Shown: positions 17,904-26,061 of the stretch, in pieces
How positions within the stretch are numbered: position 1 is the stretch's first letter
Layout: the number at the start of each line of letters is the position of its first letter
DNA from: GYS-P2D sp964522505
GTDB lineage: Bacteria > Bacteroidota > Bacteroidia > Chitinophagales > Saprospiraceae
Direction: 5' to 3'
Assembly (NCBI GenBank): GCA_964522505.1
Contig: CAZFWJ010000012.1
Span: forward strand, 4,624 to 68,623
Length of the DNA stretch: 64,000 nt
Notes under the pieces: model-generated
What the model saw: only the letters and a program-made list of their open reading frames with translations
Database searches by the model: none
What the model was told of the DNA's origin: nothing
Program-made: the position numbers and the translations under genes

Positions 17904-18544
17904 CAAATTGATAAATCTCTTGTAATGTCCAAAAACTCCGTAAGAATCATGGCTGTAGCACCCCACAAAATATGACCCTTTAAATCATAATATGGAACGT
18001 CTCGAAGTGTAATTCCGTGTGTCTTGAGAGAGGTTTTAGAAGTCCCTTGTTCTACAAAACCCTGAACTGATCCAAAAAGAATTTCTGCTACCTCATCATT
18101 GGGGTTGATATGCTCAGGCTCATTGAAGTAGCCCACATAAGGTTGAACTATATGATTGCTTGCATACACATACAGTGAACTGAGTGTGCCAAGAACTTCT
18201 ATTTTCGCTGGTGTTACGCCAATCTCTTCGTGGGTTTCACGAAGTGCACAGGCCAATAAGCTGTCATCACTTAGTTCCCTGCGACCTCCAGGAAAGCTAA
18301 TCTGCCCACTATGTTTGTCGTGTTTATGGTCCGCTCGCTTCATAAAAATGACTTCACTACTGTTAGTCCTTTCAGTCAATAGGAGCATTACTGCCGCTTG
18401 GTGGGCATCGGATGACGGCTGATAATATTTCTCAAAGCGACCGAGATCACCTGCAGCCAACTTAGCATGAGATGCTTTGCCGGGTTTGTCACCACTCAAT
18501 GCTGTCTTGATGCTCTCAAGCTGTGCCGATAGACTGCTGCTCAA
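17903..18544 (-). CDS. Nudix hydrolase, CoA pyrophosphatase type
   Basis: A 213-residue Nudix protein. The UPF0035/CoA-pyrophosphatase signature is visible (KRADHKHDKHSGQISFPGG) and runs directly into the Nudix box ending RETHEEIGV. The expected activity is Mg-dependent hydrolysis of CoA or acyl-CoA to 4'-phosphopantetheine and 3',5'-ADP in the cytosol. No in-frame ATG precedes the conserved region, so the start is taken as a TTG at 18544, 13 bp after the hemD stop. Neighbours suggest co-transcription from DUF4271 and hemD. Confidence 0.88.
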   Translation of the reverse strand: MSSSLSAQLESIKTALSGDKPGKASHAKLAAGDLGRFEKYYQPSSDAHQAAVMLLLTERTNSSEVIFMKRADHKHDKHSGQISFPGGRRELSDDSLLACALRETHEEIGVTPAKIEVLGTLSSLYVYASNHIVQPYVGYFNEPEHINPNDEVAEILFGSVQGFVEQGTSKTSLKTHGITLRDVPYYDLKGHILWGATAMILTEFLDITRDLSI

Positions 18545-18557
18545 GAGATACTCGAAT

Positions 18558-19334
18558 TTACTTGTTAGATTGCTTGAGATATTTCTCTATCGCCATAGTC
18601 ATTGAGGGCGTTTCTGATGTAGGCTCGATATTGATCTGTAATCCATGATCTTCAACGGCCTTTTTAGTCTTTTTACCAAATACGGCAAAGCGAGTATCAT
18701 TCTGTTTGAATTCTGGGAAATTCTCATATAGTGACTCTATACCAAGTGGACTAAAGAATACCAGCACATCATAAGTAACGTCACTGAGATCAGATAAATC
18801 GCTGGCCACTGTACGATACATCATGATATCCTTGAAGTCTATCTCCTTCTCCGTGAGATAATTAACCACGTCAGTAGCCCCTAAGTTAGAGCATGGAAGC
18901 AGGAATCTTTCATTCTCCTTATGCTTCATAAATGCAGTCTCGAGATCAGCGATTTTACGCTCCCCAATAAAGACCTTGCGCTTGCGATAAATGATAAATT
19001 TCTGAAGGTAGTCGGCGATTGCTTTTGTCAAACAGAAATACTTCGTACTCTGCGACATCTTACATCGGATCGTCTCACAGATGCTAAAGAAATGATCTAT
19101 AGCATTCTTACTAGTAAAGATGATCGCTGTAAACTCGTCAGGTCTAATTCTATTTCTACGGAATTCTTTCTCAGTAACTCGCTCTACATGTATGAAAGGT
19201 CTCCAATCAATCTGCAGCTTCCATTTATCGGCTAGCTCGAAATATGGAGATCTAACCGGTTTAGGTTGAGAAATGAGTATTGTCCGGACTTTTTTAAAAG
19301 TCTCGGCTGACTGAGCTTTCGGTTCTGCGGACAT
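18558..19334 (-). CDS. hemD: Uroporphyrinogen-III synthase
   Basis: A 258-residue protein resembling HemD: it begins with a strand reading VRTILISQPKP, followed by FTAIIFTSKNAIDHFF, LPCSNLGATDVVNYL, YRTVASDLSDL, VLVFFSPLGIESLYENFP and FAVFGKKTKKAVEDHG, the sequence of two alternating Rossmann-like lobes. HemD closes hydroxymethylbilane with D-ring inversion to uroporphyrinogen III in heme synthesis. Sequence conservation is low across HemD, but the placement immediately downstream of a DUF4271 gene is the standard Bacteroidota context and supports the call. Other heme genes are not adjacent. Confidence 0.87.
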   Translation of the reverse strand: MSAEPKAQSAETFKKVRTILISQPKPVRSPYFELADKWKLQIDWRPFIHVERVTEKEFRRNRIRPDEFTAIIFTSKNAIDHFFSICETIRCKMSQSTKYFCLTKAIADYLQKFIIYRKRKVFIGERKIADLETAFMKHKENERFLLPCSNLGATDVVNYLTEKEIDFKDIMMYRTVASDLSDLSDVTYDVLVFFSPLGIESLYENFPEFKQNDTRFAVFGKKTKKAVEDHGLQINIEPTSETPSMTMAIEKYLKQSNK

Positions 19335-19362
19335 CCACTTATTTATTCCTTACACTGACAAC

Positions 19363-20232
19363 TCACCTGTTAAGATCCTTTAAAAGGATTAAAACAGGTG
19401 CAATTTCGACGGCGCAAAGATAGATAAAAAAATAAATGATATTGAACCCACTGATGCTCATGGCAAAAAGGACCCCTTTGCCTTGACGAATTATATAGAT
19501 CAATGTTACCGATGCTAAGCCAACAAAAAAGAATGTTCCATCAAGGGATTCTGGGCCAAATTGCAATCCTATTAATAGAGGTAGCAAGATAACGCCTAAT
19601 ACTATGTTATGAATCATCAGGCTATAATTGTGAAGATTAGATGCCGAGTCAAATGGGAAAGTAAAACTGATGATCTGCTGAACTATATGCCTCACAACAT
19701 AGACGAGTATAACCCCGAGTAGCACATAATACCACTTCAGCTCAAAAGATAGATCAATGAACCGGTTTGAACCCATGTAGAGGAACAAACTGAGGTTCAT
19801 AAAAAAGGCCAAGTACAAGAGGATGTTCTGTATGTTAAAGTAGGTCTTGTCTGAGCGCTTGAGTCCCTTTAATTGGTTAGAGTTGATTACAGATTGCAGA
19901 CATTTTTGAAAGCGCAATCGATTGCTACTGATACCAAAGGCAATCATAATGAGACTGAGCAAAGACATGATCATAGTCAGTGTAGAATATCTGTTGTCGC
20001 TACTTTTCGATTGATCTATTCTATCTGATTCTGGCTGCGGCTGCGCAACCATAGCTGCATTTGGATCGATGCTAAATGGATTATCTGAATCCAAGGAAGC
20101 AGGGTCAATCTGTACTCCTTCAGCCGGCGGCTCTACAGTAGATTCATCTGTCTGTACGTCAAATGGATTATTCCCTTGACTGAAAGTCACGCCAACAAAT
20201 AATAGCAAGATCAGAATTGGAGCCAATCGCAT
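19363..20232 (-). CDS. DUF4271 family membrane protein
   Basis: A 289-residue protein with a signal peptide (LILLLFVGVTFSQG), a Pro/Asp-rich linker with repeated NPF elements (residues about 20-70) and then some six hydrophobic segments (first near 85-100, last near 260-285). The membrane part fits DUF4271, a Bacteroidota-specific family. It precedes hemD by 28 bp, as in many related genomes, so a link to heme or cofactor synthesis or envelope homeostasis is possible but unproven. First gene of the operon extending to 16114. Confidence 0.8.
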   Translation of the reverse strand: MRLAPILILLLFVGVTFSQGNNPFDVQTDESTVEPPAEGVQIDPASLDSDNPFSIDPNAAMVAQPQPESDRIDQSKSSDNRYSTLTMIMSLLSLIMIAFGISSNRLRFQKCLQSVINSNQLKGLKRSDKTYFNIQNILLYLAFFMNLSLFLYMGSNRFIDLSFELKWYYVLLGVILVYVVRHIVQQIISFTFPFDSASNLHNYSLMIHNIVLGVILLPLLIGLQFGPESLDGTFFFVGLASVTLIYIIRQGKGVLFAMSISGFNIIYFFIYLCAVEIAPVLILLKDLNR

Positions 20233-20336
20233 ATCCCGAAGGTATTACTCTGTTGATTGTCTCTTGATATAATTACTAAAATTTTATACCCTGTAACTAT
20301 TGTGGTTTTAAATCCGTCAAACTGCCAACTAAATCG

Positions 20337-21194
20337 ATGATGCCTAACTCAAGTATGACTATTAATATTCACCTTTTAATTTCGGCTTTTCTGATTAGCA
20401 ATATAGTAGTCTCTTATGGACAGCAGATTAACCTTAGTATAGTCGACGAGAATAATCAGCCTATACCATACGTCAACCTTTACTTTGAGAAATCCAGTTA
20501 TGGCACCCTATCTGACGTTAATGGTTTGGCTCAATTAGATATATCGCTACTAGATGTTTCCGATGCGCTAAATCTGACATGTATTGGATATGAAAATAAG
20601 GCTCTTAAACTCAGTGAATTGCAAAATAATTCTGTAGTACGAATTCGTCTCACGACTAAATCTTATGCGCTCCAAAATGTCGAAATAATTGCAGAACAAG
20701 CACGATTCAAAAGTAAAAATGTTGGATTCAATACTGCTCTTGACCTGTGTCAAACAGGATTCTCCAACAAAAAGAAAACGAGGGGCAGAGAACGGGCAGT
20801 TCTTATTAAAAATAATAGTGAAGCATATATTGAATCCATAAACTTTAATTCTACCAGCGTCTCACATGACTCTGTGGTTTATGAAGTCAATATTTATGAA
20901 TATGATCATGGCATTGGACCAATTATCAACAATCATCGAATTTTCATAACTCTGAATCCATCAGATAACTCAAAGACTTATTCTGTAGATTTATCAAAAA
21001 TGAGACTCTTTACTCGATCAGACTTTTTGATTTCATTTGAAGCTGTTGAAGTATTCGGTAGTGGAGGCGTAATGTTTAAATGTCCATGCCATAAAAAAAC
21101 GTCTATTTACGAAAAGTCTACGGATGGGAATTGGACCATTTCAAGGGAAAGACCGCCAGCAATATGGTGTAAATTGAAAATTCCCAAGAATTAG
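20337..21194 (+). CDS. Carboxypeptidase-regulatory-like domain protein
   Basis: A 285-residue exported protein. A signal peptide (LLISAFLISNIVVSYGQ) is followed by a CarboxypepD_reg-like/CNA-B beta domain (about 30-115: INLSIVDENNQPIPYVNLYF, GTLSDVNGLAQLDIS). The remainder, with KNVGFNTALD and a YEVNIYEYDHGIG stretch, is a beta-rich region found in a group of Bacteroidota surface or periplasmic proteins. Function is unknown. Two ATGs are adjacent (20337, 20340). It is divergent from the DUF4271 operon and is followed after 85 bp by the two-component pair. Confidence 0.7.
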   Translation: MMPNSSMTINIHLLISAFLISNIVVSYGQQINLSIVDENNQPIPYVNLYFEKSSYGTLSDVNGLAQLDISLLDVSDALNLTCIGYENKALKLSELQNNSVVRIRLTTKSYALQNVEIIAEQARFKSKNVGFNTALDLCQTGFSNKKKTRGRERAVLIKNNSEAYIESINFNSTSVSHDSVVYEVNIYEYDHGIGPIINNHRIFITLNPSDNSKTYSVDLSKMRLFTRSDFLISFEAVEVFGSGGVMFKCPCHKKTSIYEKSTDGNWTISRERPPAIWCKLKIPKN

Positions 21195-21279
21195 ACTTAT
21201 ATCATATACACCTGTTAATGCCCTGTTAACCACGTTCTATCACTAAAATCTGATCATATTAGTAGTGCATCTTTGCATT

Positions 21280-22554
21280 ATGCCTAACTATCTAATACGA
21301 CGGCTGGCCATACTAGGAGCTATATCCATCTTTGGGGTATTGTTCATACAGGCCTATTGGCTAAAGCGAGCATTTAATCTTAAGGACTCAGAGTTTAATC
21401 AGACCGTAACCATAGCTCTATTAGAGGTTGCGCAGAAGATCGCAGACTTTAACGAGTCAGAGCTGCCTAAGCAAAATTTAATTCAGCGCACTTCCTCCAA
21501 CTATTATGCCGTCAATATCAATGATAACATCGACGCCAACATCCTGGAGGATTATCTGATCAGAGAATTTGGCCAGCGAGCTATTAACACCGACTTCGAA
21601 TTCGCCATATATGATTGTCAATCTCAGGAACTGGTTTATGGCTCCTACTGCAAAATGGACAACCTCGAAGAGTCAAGAGATCGCAGTGGTGTTCTTCCAA
21701 CATTTGACAACCTGACCTATTACTTCGTTGTCAAGTTTCCAGGACAGCGAGGCTTCCTACTCAGTAATATGTGGCAGAATATTGCATTCAGTTTTTTTAC
21801 TTTTCTATCCCTGGCCTTCTTGGTATATGCCATGTGGGTAATCCTACAACAAAAGCGACTCTCAGAGCTTCAAAAGGATTTTATCAACAATATGACTCAT
21901 GAGTTCAAGACTCCTATCAGTTCTATTAAGATAGCTTCTGACTACCTGAAGAAAAATGAAATACTTACTCAACATCCTAAACTGAAGAAATACACAGAGA
22001 TTATATCGGACCAAAATAAACGCCTGAACAGTCAAGTTGAAAAGGTCCTAAGTCTGGCAAAATTGGAATCAGACAGCTTTAAGCTCAATCTGGAACCACT
22101 GCAACTCATCAAAGAGATCAATGAAATCGTGGATGGAGAGAGCCTAAAAATCAGCCCTGGTAAAATCAAGGTGCAACAGCAAGGTTCGGTTGACAATCAG
22201 ACCATCATCGGAGATCGATTACACTTCACTAATGTGATCTATAATATCATCGATAACGCCATTAAATATTGCTCCACTACCCCAGACATATTAATCCACA
22301 TCAGCGAGACGAAGAACAAGCTCGTCCTGAACATCAAGGACAATGGCGTAGGCCTCAAGAAAGACGATTTCGAAAGAGTATTTCAAAAATTCTATCGAGT
22401 GTCTACAGGTGATGTACATGATGTAAAGGGCTTTGGATTGGGACTCTATTATGTAAAAAATATATGCAAAGCTCACGGCTGGGACATCTCTATTAACTCT
22501 GTCTTTGGTGAGGGCTCGACATTTTCTATTCAAATACCTCAAAACCATGGCTGA
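21280..22554 (+). CDS. Sensor histidine kinase (RprX-like)
   Basis: Start taken at the ATG at 21280; an in-frame GTG 15 bp upstream is less likely. This 424-residue inner-membrane kinase has two helices (about 6-24 and 163-187) flanking a small periplasmic sensor region, then a HisKA dimerisation domain with the phosphoacceptor His207 (NNMTHEFKTPISS), and an HATPase_c domain with N box (IIDNAIKY), G1 (DNGVGL) and G2 (GFGLGLYYVK). It overlaps the response regulator by 8 bp. The architecture and partner resemble the Bacteroidota RprX/RprY pair (resemblance only). A CATCTTTG element ends 5 bp before the ATG, which could mean an almost leaderless mRNA. Confidence 0.92.
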   Translation: MPNYLIRRLAILGAISIFGVLFIQAYWLKRAFNLKDSEFNQTVTIALLEVAQKIADFNESELPKQNLIQRTSSNYYAVNINDNIDANILEDYLIREFGQRAINTDFEFAIYDCQSQELVYGSYCKMDNLEESRDRSGVLPTFDNLTYYFVVKFPGQRGFLLSNMWQNIAFSFFTFLSLAFLVYAMWVILQQKRLSELQKDFINNMTHEFKTPISSIKIASDYLKKNEILTQHPKLKKYTEIISDQNKRLNSQVEKVLSLAKLESDSFKLNLEPLQLIKEINEIVDGESLKISPGKIKVQQQGSVDNQTIIGDRLHFTNVIYNIIDNAIKYCSTTPDILIHISETKNKLVLNIKDNGVGLKKDDFERVFQKFYRVSTGDVHDVKGFGLGLYYVKNICKAHGWDISINSVFGEGSTFSIQIPQNHG

Positions 22555-23227
22555 TCAAATCTTATATGTCGAAGATGACGAGACCTTAGCATTCTTAACT
22601 AACGATGCACTAACAGACGAAGGCTACGAAGTTGATCACTACCTCAACGGTGCTGATGCCCTCAAGGCTTTTAAGAAAAAGACATTTGATCTATGTGTCC
22701 TAGATGTGATGCTTCCTGTTATGGACGGCTTTGCATTAGCTGAAAAACTGAGAGATCTCAATACACAAGTGCCGATCATCTTCGTCACTGCTAAATCAAT
22801 GAAGGAAGACCGCATCAAAGGCCTCACAATTGGGGCTGACGATTATATCACCAAGCCCTTCAGTATCGAGGAGCTAATCCTTAAGATCAATATCTTCCTC
22901 AAGAGGAGATTCATAAAGACAGATCTTAATCAAACTGTAATTATCGGTGCAAGCATCTTTGACTTTAAAAACCTCACGCTCGACTACAAAGGAAACATTA
23001 AAAAACTCACACAGCGAGAGGGCGAGCTCATGCAGCAACTCTACACCAACATTAACTCAGTGGTTTCTCGCAAAGATCTGCTCGAACGAGTCTGGGGCAA
23101 GGAAGATTACTTCCTAGGTCGTAGCATGGATGTGTTCATCAGTAGACTGCGCAAGCATCTATCATCAGATGATAGTGTACATATAGAAAATGTGCATGGC
23201 GTTGGGTTTAGGTTAGCAGAGAAGTAA
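22547..23227 (+). CDS. OmpR-family response regulator (RprY-like)
   Basis: Start taken at the ATG at 22547 (MADQILYVEDDETL), which places the receiver domain correctly; it overlaps the kinase stop by 8 bp. The 226-residue protein has the acidic pair in VEDDE, phosphoacceptor Asp53 (CVLDVMLP), the conserved Thr/Lys switch residues (FVTAKS, DYITKPF) and a C-terminal winged-helix (LTQREGELMQQLYTN, DVFISRLRKHL, IENVHGVGFRLAEK). It is the cognate DNA-binding partner of the upstream kinase. Targets are not evident. Confidence 0.95.
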   Translation: MADQILYVEDDETLAFLTNDALTDEGYEVDHYLNGADALKAFKKKTFDLCVLDVMLPVMDGFALAEKLRDLNTQVPIIFVTAKSMKEDRIKGLTIGADDYITKPFSIEELILKINIFLKRRFIKTDLNQTVIIGASIFDFKNLTLDYKGNIKKLTQREGELMQQLYTNINSVVSRKDLLERVWGKEDYFLGRSMDVFISRLRKHLSSDDSVHIENVHGVGFRLAEK

Positions 23228-23247
23228 AACATATAACAATTGATCTA

Positions 23248-23297
23248 TATAGGAAAACCTATAGAGCTCTTCCTACAATATACATGATTCCATGTAT
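23248..23297. repeat. Two adjacent inverted repeats after the response regulator
   Basis: TATAGG-AAAA-CCTATA (23248-23263) and ATACATG-ATTC-CATGTAT (23280-23297 with flanking T) are both perfect. They lie between the response regulator and the protease gene. Neither has a T-run, so they are candidate operators or mRNA hairpins rather than clear terminators. Confidence 0.4.
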
Positions 23298-23355
23298 TGT
23301 CATCACAGTATTGTATTTGGACTTTTGAGCTAGTCTTAATCAATAATGATACAAC

Positions 23356-25479
23356 ATGAATCTTGCCTTAATAAATCATTCTTCTAAGTCATGCATTGCC
23401 CTTATTGGAATGCTGTCTAAAATAAGTATTTCCATAGGAGCACTGGTCCTTACTTGCTGTTTTCAATTTATTGCGATTCCAACAGCACTTAGTCAAGATC
23501 TTTCTAATAATAGATCAGTAAAAGAACTGTCGCTAGCCTCCAGCCCATATTTTACTCATGGTAAGCATCTTCGAAAATCATCGGGAACAATCATTAGCTC
23601 CACTTTGCACATACTCATCGCTCAAAACAATGTCGAGAAGAGCCTTCCTATAAGTAGCGTCGTTTCGGAACATGAATTGGAGTCATCTCTTCCCACAGAT
23701 CATCTTCTAATGACGAATAATGAGATCGGCATCAAACTTAGAGTAAGTGATAGTGAGACAATAGTGCCTATCCTGAAAAATATTGGAGTAAGGATCACAG
23801 GAGTAAATGATACTTATAACATAATTGAAGGTTATATGGCCTTAAGTCAGGTATTGGCCTTAGACAAATTACCCGAACGTGGCTTGTTAAGTGTTGATGT
23901 CCTTTACAAACCTGTAAGCAACATAGGCATCACTACTACCCAAGCAGATAGTGTAATGGAAACCGACAAGTTAAGACAACTTAACCCCATGTTTCAGGGT
24001 CAAGGAGTAAAGATTGGTGTCCTTAGTGATAGCTACAACAATTTATCTGGAGAGGCTATGGACATAGCAACGGGAGATCTTCCAGGGCCTGCTAATCCTC
24101 TTGGGAATGTCATTCCCATAACTGTTATAGAAGATCTTGTATCTGGAGGCATTGATGAAGGGCGTGCTATGCTTCAGTTGATTCACGATATGGCCCCAGG
24201 GGCTGAATTGTTATTTGCCACTGCCTTAAATGGTCAGCAAAGTTTTGCGGACAATATTCAACTCCTGGCGGACCAAGGATGCAGTGTCATTGTTGATGAT
24301 ATTACCTATTTCGCTGAGCCTTACTTTCAAGATGGAATTATAGCACAAGCGGTTGATAATGTGACAAACAATGATGATGTTATTTATTTTTCTTCTGCTG
24401 GTAATTTAGCCGATAAATCCTATGAGATTAGTAACCCACAGAGCATAGTCCCTTCATTATTCAATGGCACTGTAGCCGATATTGATTTCGACCTGAGCAA
24501 TAACCAAGATGGATTAAAGCAAATTGTCGTTGGAACGGGTGACAGGATATTGATTGGTATGCAATGGGACGATCCATTTCTTACGACTAGTGATGTAGAT
24601 TCAGATTTAGATATCTTTCTAACTGATGATCCTCCTACAGTTGTTCTGGCGCAAGGGTTTGAAGACAATATTGCTAATCAAACTCCTTTTGAGGTTTTCG
24701 AATACACCAATAATACAGGATCTCCGCAGACATTGAACCTCATTTTTAATCTATTCAGTGGGCCACTACCAGGCAGGATTAAAATTATAAACTTTGCTAC
24801 TGATTTCATTCAAGAAGAATATGATACAGATAGTCCAACTATTATAGGTCACCATGCAGCTGGAGGAGCAATAGCTGTAGGGGCCATTCCATTCTTTAGT
24901 GAGATACCGGAATCATTTACTTCACATGGTCCATCTACTATTTTGTTTAATGAAGATGGCTCCCTAAAACCAACTGAAGAAGTCAGACAGACTCCGGAGC
25001 TATCGGCTACCGACGGTACTAATACAACATTCTTCAGCTTTGATATTCCAGAAGATTCAGATATTTTCCCGAACTTTTTTGGTACTTCAGCCGCCGCACC
25101 ACATGCTGCAGCTCTGGCCGCTTTGATCCGCCAAGCACATCCAACATATAATAGAGATCAGGTAGCCTCCTTATTGATATATAATGCAAAAGATGTAGGC
25201 CCTCCAGGTCTCGACAATATTACAGGGAATGGGTTTGTTAGTGCCTTGTCCTCTTGTATCCTGCCAAGCTTGACCACTCCAAGTAGTTTCTTGGCAGATG
25301 ATGTCATAACCAGACGGCTCCGAAATCAAAATGATATCACCGCATCGGGCTTCATAGATGCTGCGGAAGACTTTGAATTCATCTCAGGTTCAAGTGTTGT
25401 GCTAGAACCAACATTTGAAGTACAGTTAAATGCCAGTTTGACGGTCCAAATTGGCGGATGCCTTGATGTGGTTCATTAA
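23356..25479 (+). CDS. Subtilisin-like (S8) serine peptidase, atypical
   Basis: A 707-residue exported protease. A long N-terminus with a hydrophobic signal (about 24-46, ending ALSQ) precedes an inhibitor-like pro-region. The S8 core shows Asp225 (KIGVLSDSYN), the oxyanion Asn350 (SSAGN) and nucleophile Ser578 (GTSAAAPHAAAL). At the usual HGT position the sequence reads DEGRAM (E268), with His277 nine residues later, so a canonical catalytic His is not obvious. An insert of about 200 residues separates the Asn and Ser blocks. The C-terminus looks like the coathanger-stack segment that normally precedes a T9SS sorting domain (EDFEFISGSSVVLEP), but the chain stops there. An alternative start is Met19 (23410). 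Confidence 0.8.
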   Translation: MNLALINHSSKSCIALIGMLSKISISIGALVLTCCFQFIAIPTALSQDLSNNRSVKELSLASSPYFTHGKHLRKSSGTIISSTLHILIAQNNVEKSLPISSVVSEHELESSLPTDHLLMTNNEIGIKLRVSDSETIVPILKNIGVRITGVNDTYNIIEGYMALSQVLALDKLPERGLLSVDVLYKPVSNIGITTTQADSVMETDKLRQLNPMFQGQGVKIGVLSDSYNNLSGEAMDIATGDLPGPANPLGNVIPITVIEDLVSGGIDEGRAMLQLIHDMAPGAELLFATALNGQQSFADNIQLLADQGCSVIVDDITYFAEPYFQDGIIAQAVDNVTNNDDVIYFSSAGNLADKSYEISNPQSIVPSLFNGTVADIDFDLSNNQDGLKQIVVGTGDRILIGMQWDDPFLTTSDVDSDLDIFLTDDPPTVVLAQGFEDNIANQTPFEVFEYTNNTGSPQTLNLIFNLFSGPLPGRIKIINFATDFIQEEYDTDSPTIIGHHAAGGAIAVGAIPFFSEIPESFTSHGPSTILFNEDGSLKPTEEVRQTPELSATDGTNTTFFSFDIPEDSDIFPNFFGTSAAAPHAAALAALIRQAHPTYNRDQVASLLIYNAKDVGPPGLDNITGNGFVSALSSCILPSLTTPSSFLADDVITRRLRNQNDITASGFIDAAEDFEFISGSSVVLEPTFEVQLNASLTVQIGGCLDVVH

Positions 25480-25495
25480 TCAAGAAAAGGAGGTA

Positions 25496-25513
25496 GGTAC
25501 TATTGATAGTACC
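25496..25513. repeat. Perfect inverted repeat upstream of LuxR-type gene
   Basis: GGTACTA-TTGA-TAGTACC, a 7-bp perfect stem with a 4-nt loop, 17 bp after the protease stop and about 104 bp before the regulator gene. No U-tract follows. It could be an operator for the regulator or a processing hairpin. Confidence 0.45.
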
Positions 25514-25616
25514 GATCTCATTTCATTGTTGATTAAATACCCTTGAACTTACCCCAAGTCTCTATCCTTTTATGGCGGCCAAATTAACGAAGATTGAATC
25601 ATAGGCTCAACCACTG

Positions 25617-26009
25617 ATGCCGACGATTGAATTATACCATTCAATACTGCAAAAATGGAATACGAAATTTATAGAACACATGATTTCATATATAGGGATT
25701 CCTATAGGCTACAAAATAAAATCTATGCGTATCCATCTATTTAGTAGCCAAAAAAGACTGCAGATATTTATGGTATCAAATAATCCAAACGTTCTAATGA
25801 TAACCTCTCGAGAAAAAGAAATCTTAACACTTATTGTTGAGGAGTATACTTCTAAAGAAATAGCTCAAAACCTGTTCCTTAGTCAACATACGGTTATCTC
25901 TCATCGGAAGAATATGATGAAGAAATATCACCTAAAAAACACTGCAGGACTGGTTAGACTAGCTTTCGAAATCGGAGTCTGTAAAGTAGGAACGATGACC
26001 AATGTGTGA
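25617..26009 (+). CDS. Orphan LuxR/GerE-type transcriptional regulator
   Basis: A 130-residue protein whose C-terminal 65 residues form a LuxR-type helix-turn-helix (ITSREKEILTLIVEEYTSKE, then AQNLFLSQHTVISHRKNMMK). There is no receiver or ligand-binding domain; the N-terminal 50 residues are poorly ordered and match nothing I recognise. The true start may be the ATG at 25770, giving an 79-residue HTH-only protein. It follows the S8 protease and precedes a convergent amidohydrolase. Bacteroidota often have such short LuxR proteins; targets are unknown. Confidence 0.75.
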   Translation: MPTIELYHSILQKWNTKFIEHMISYIGIPIGYKIKSMRIHLFSSQKRLQIFMVSNNPNVLMITSREKEILTLIVEEYTSKEIAQNLFLSQHTVISHRKNMMKKYHLKNTAGLVRLAFEIGVCKVGTMTNV

Positions 26010-26061
26010 TTCCCATGATAGTTAGTCAATTAACTTGTCTTGCCGACAACTGAGTACAACT

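Noticed and set aside
21264..21280. GTG start 15 bp upstream of the kinase ATG
   Set aside because: The ATG at 21280 fits the protein start better and the GTG lies inside a promoter-like element.
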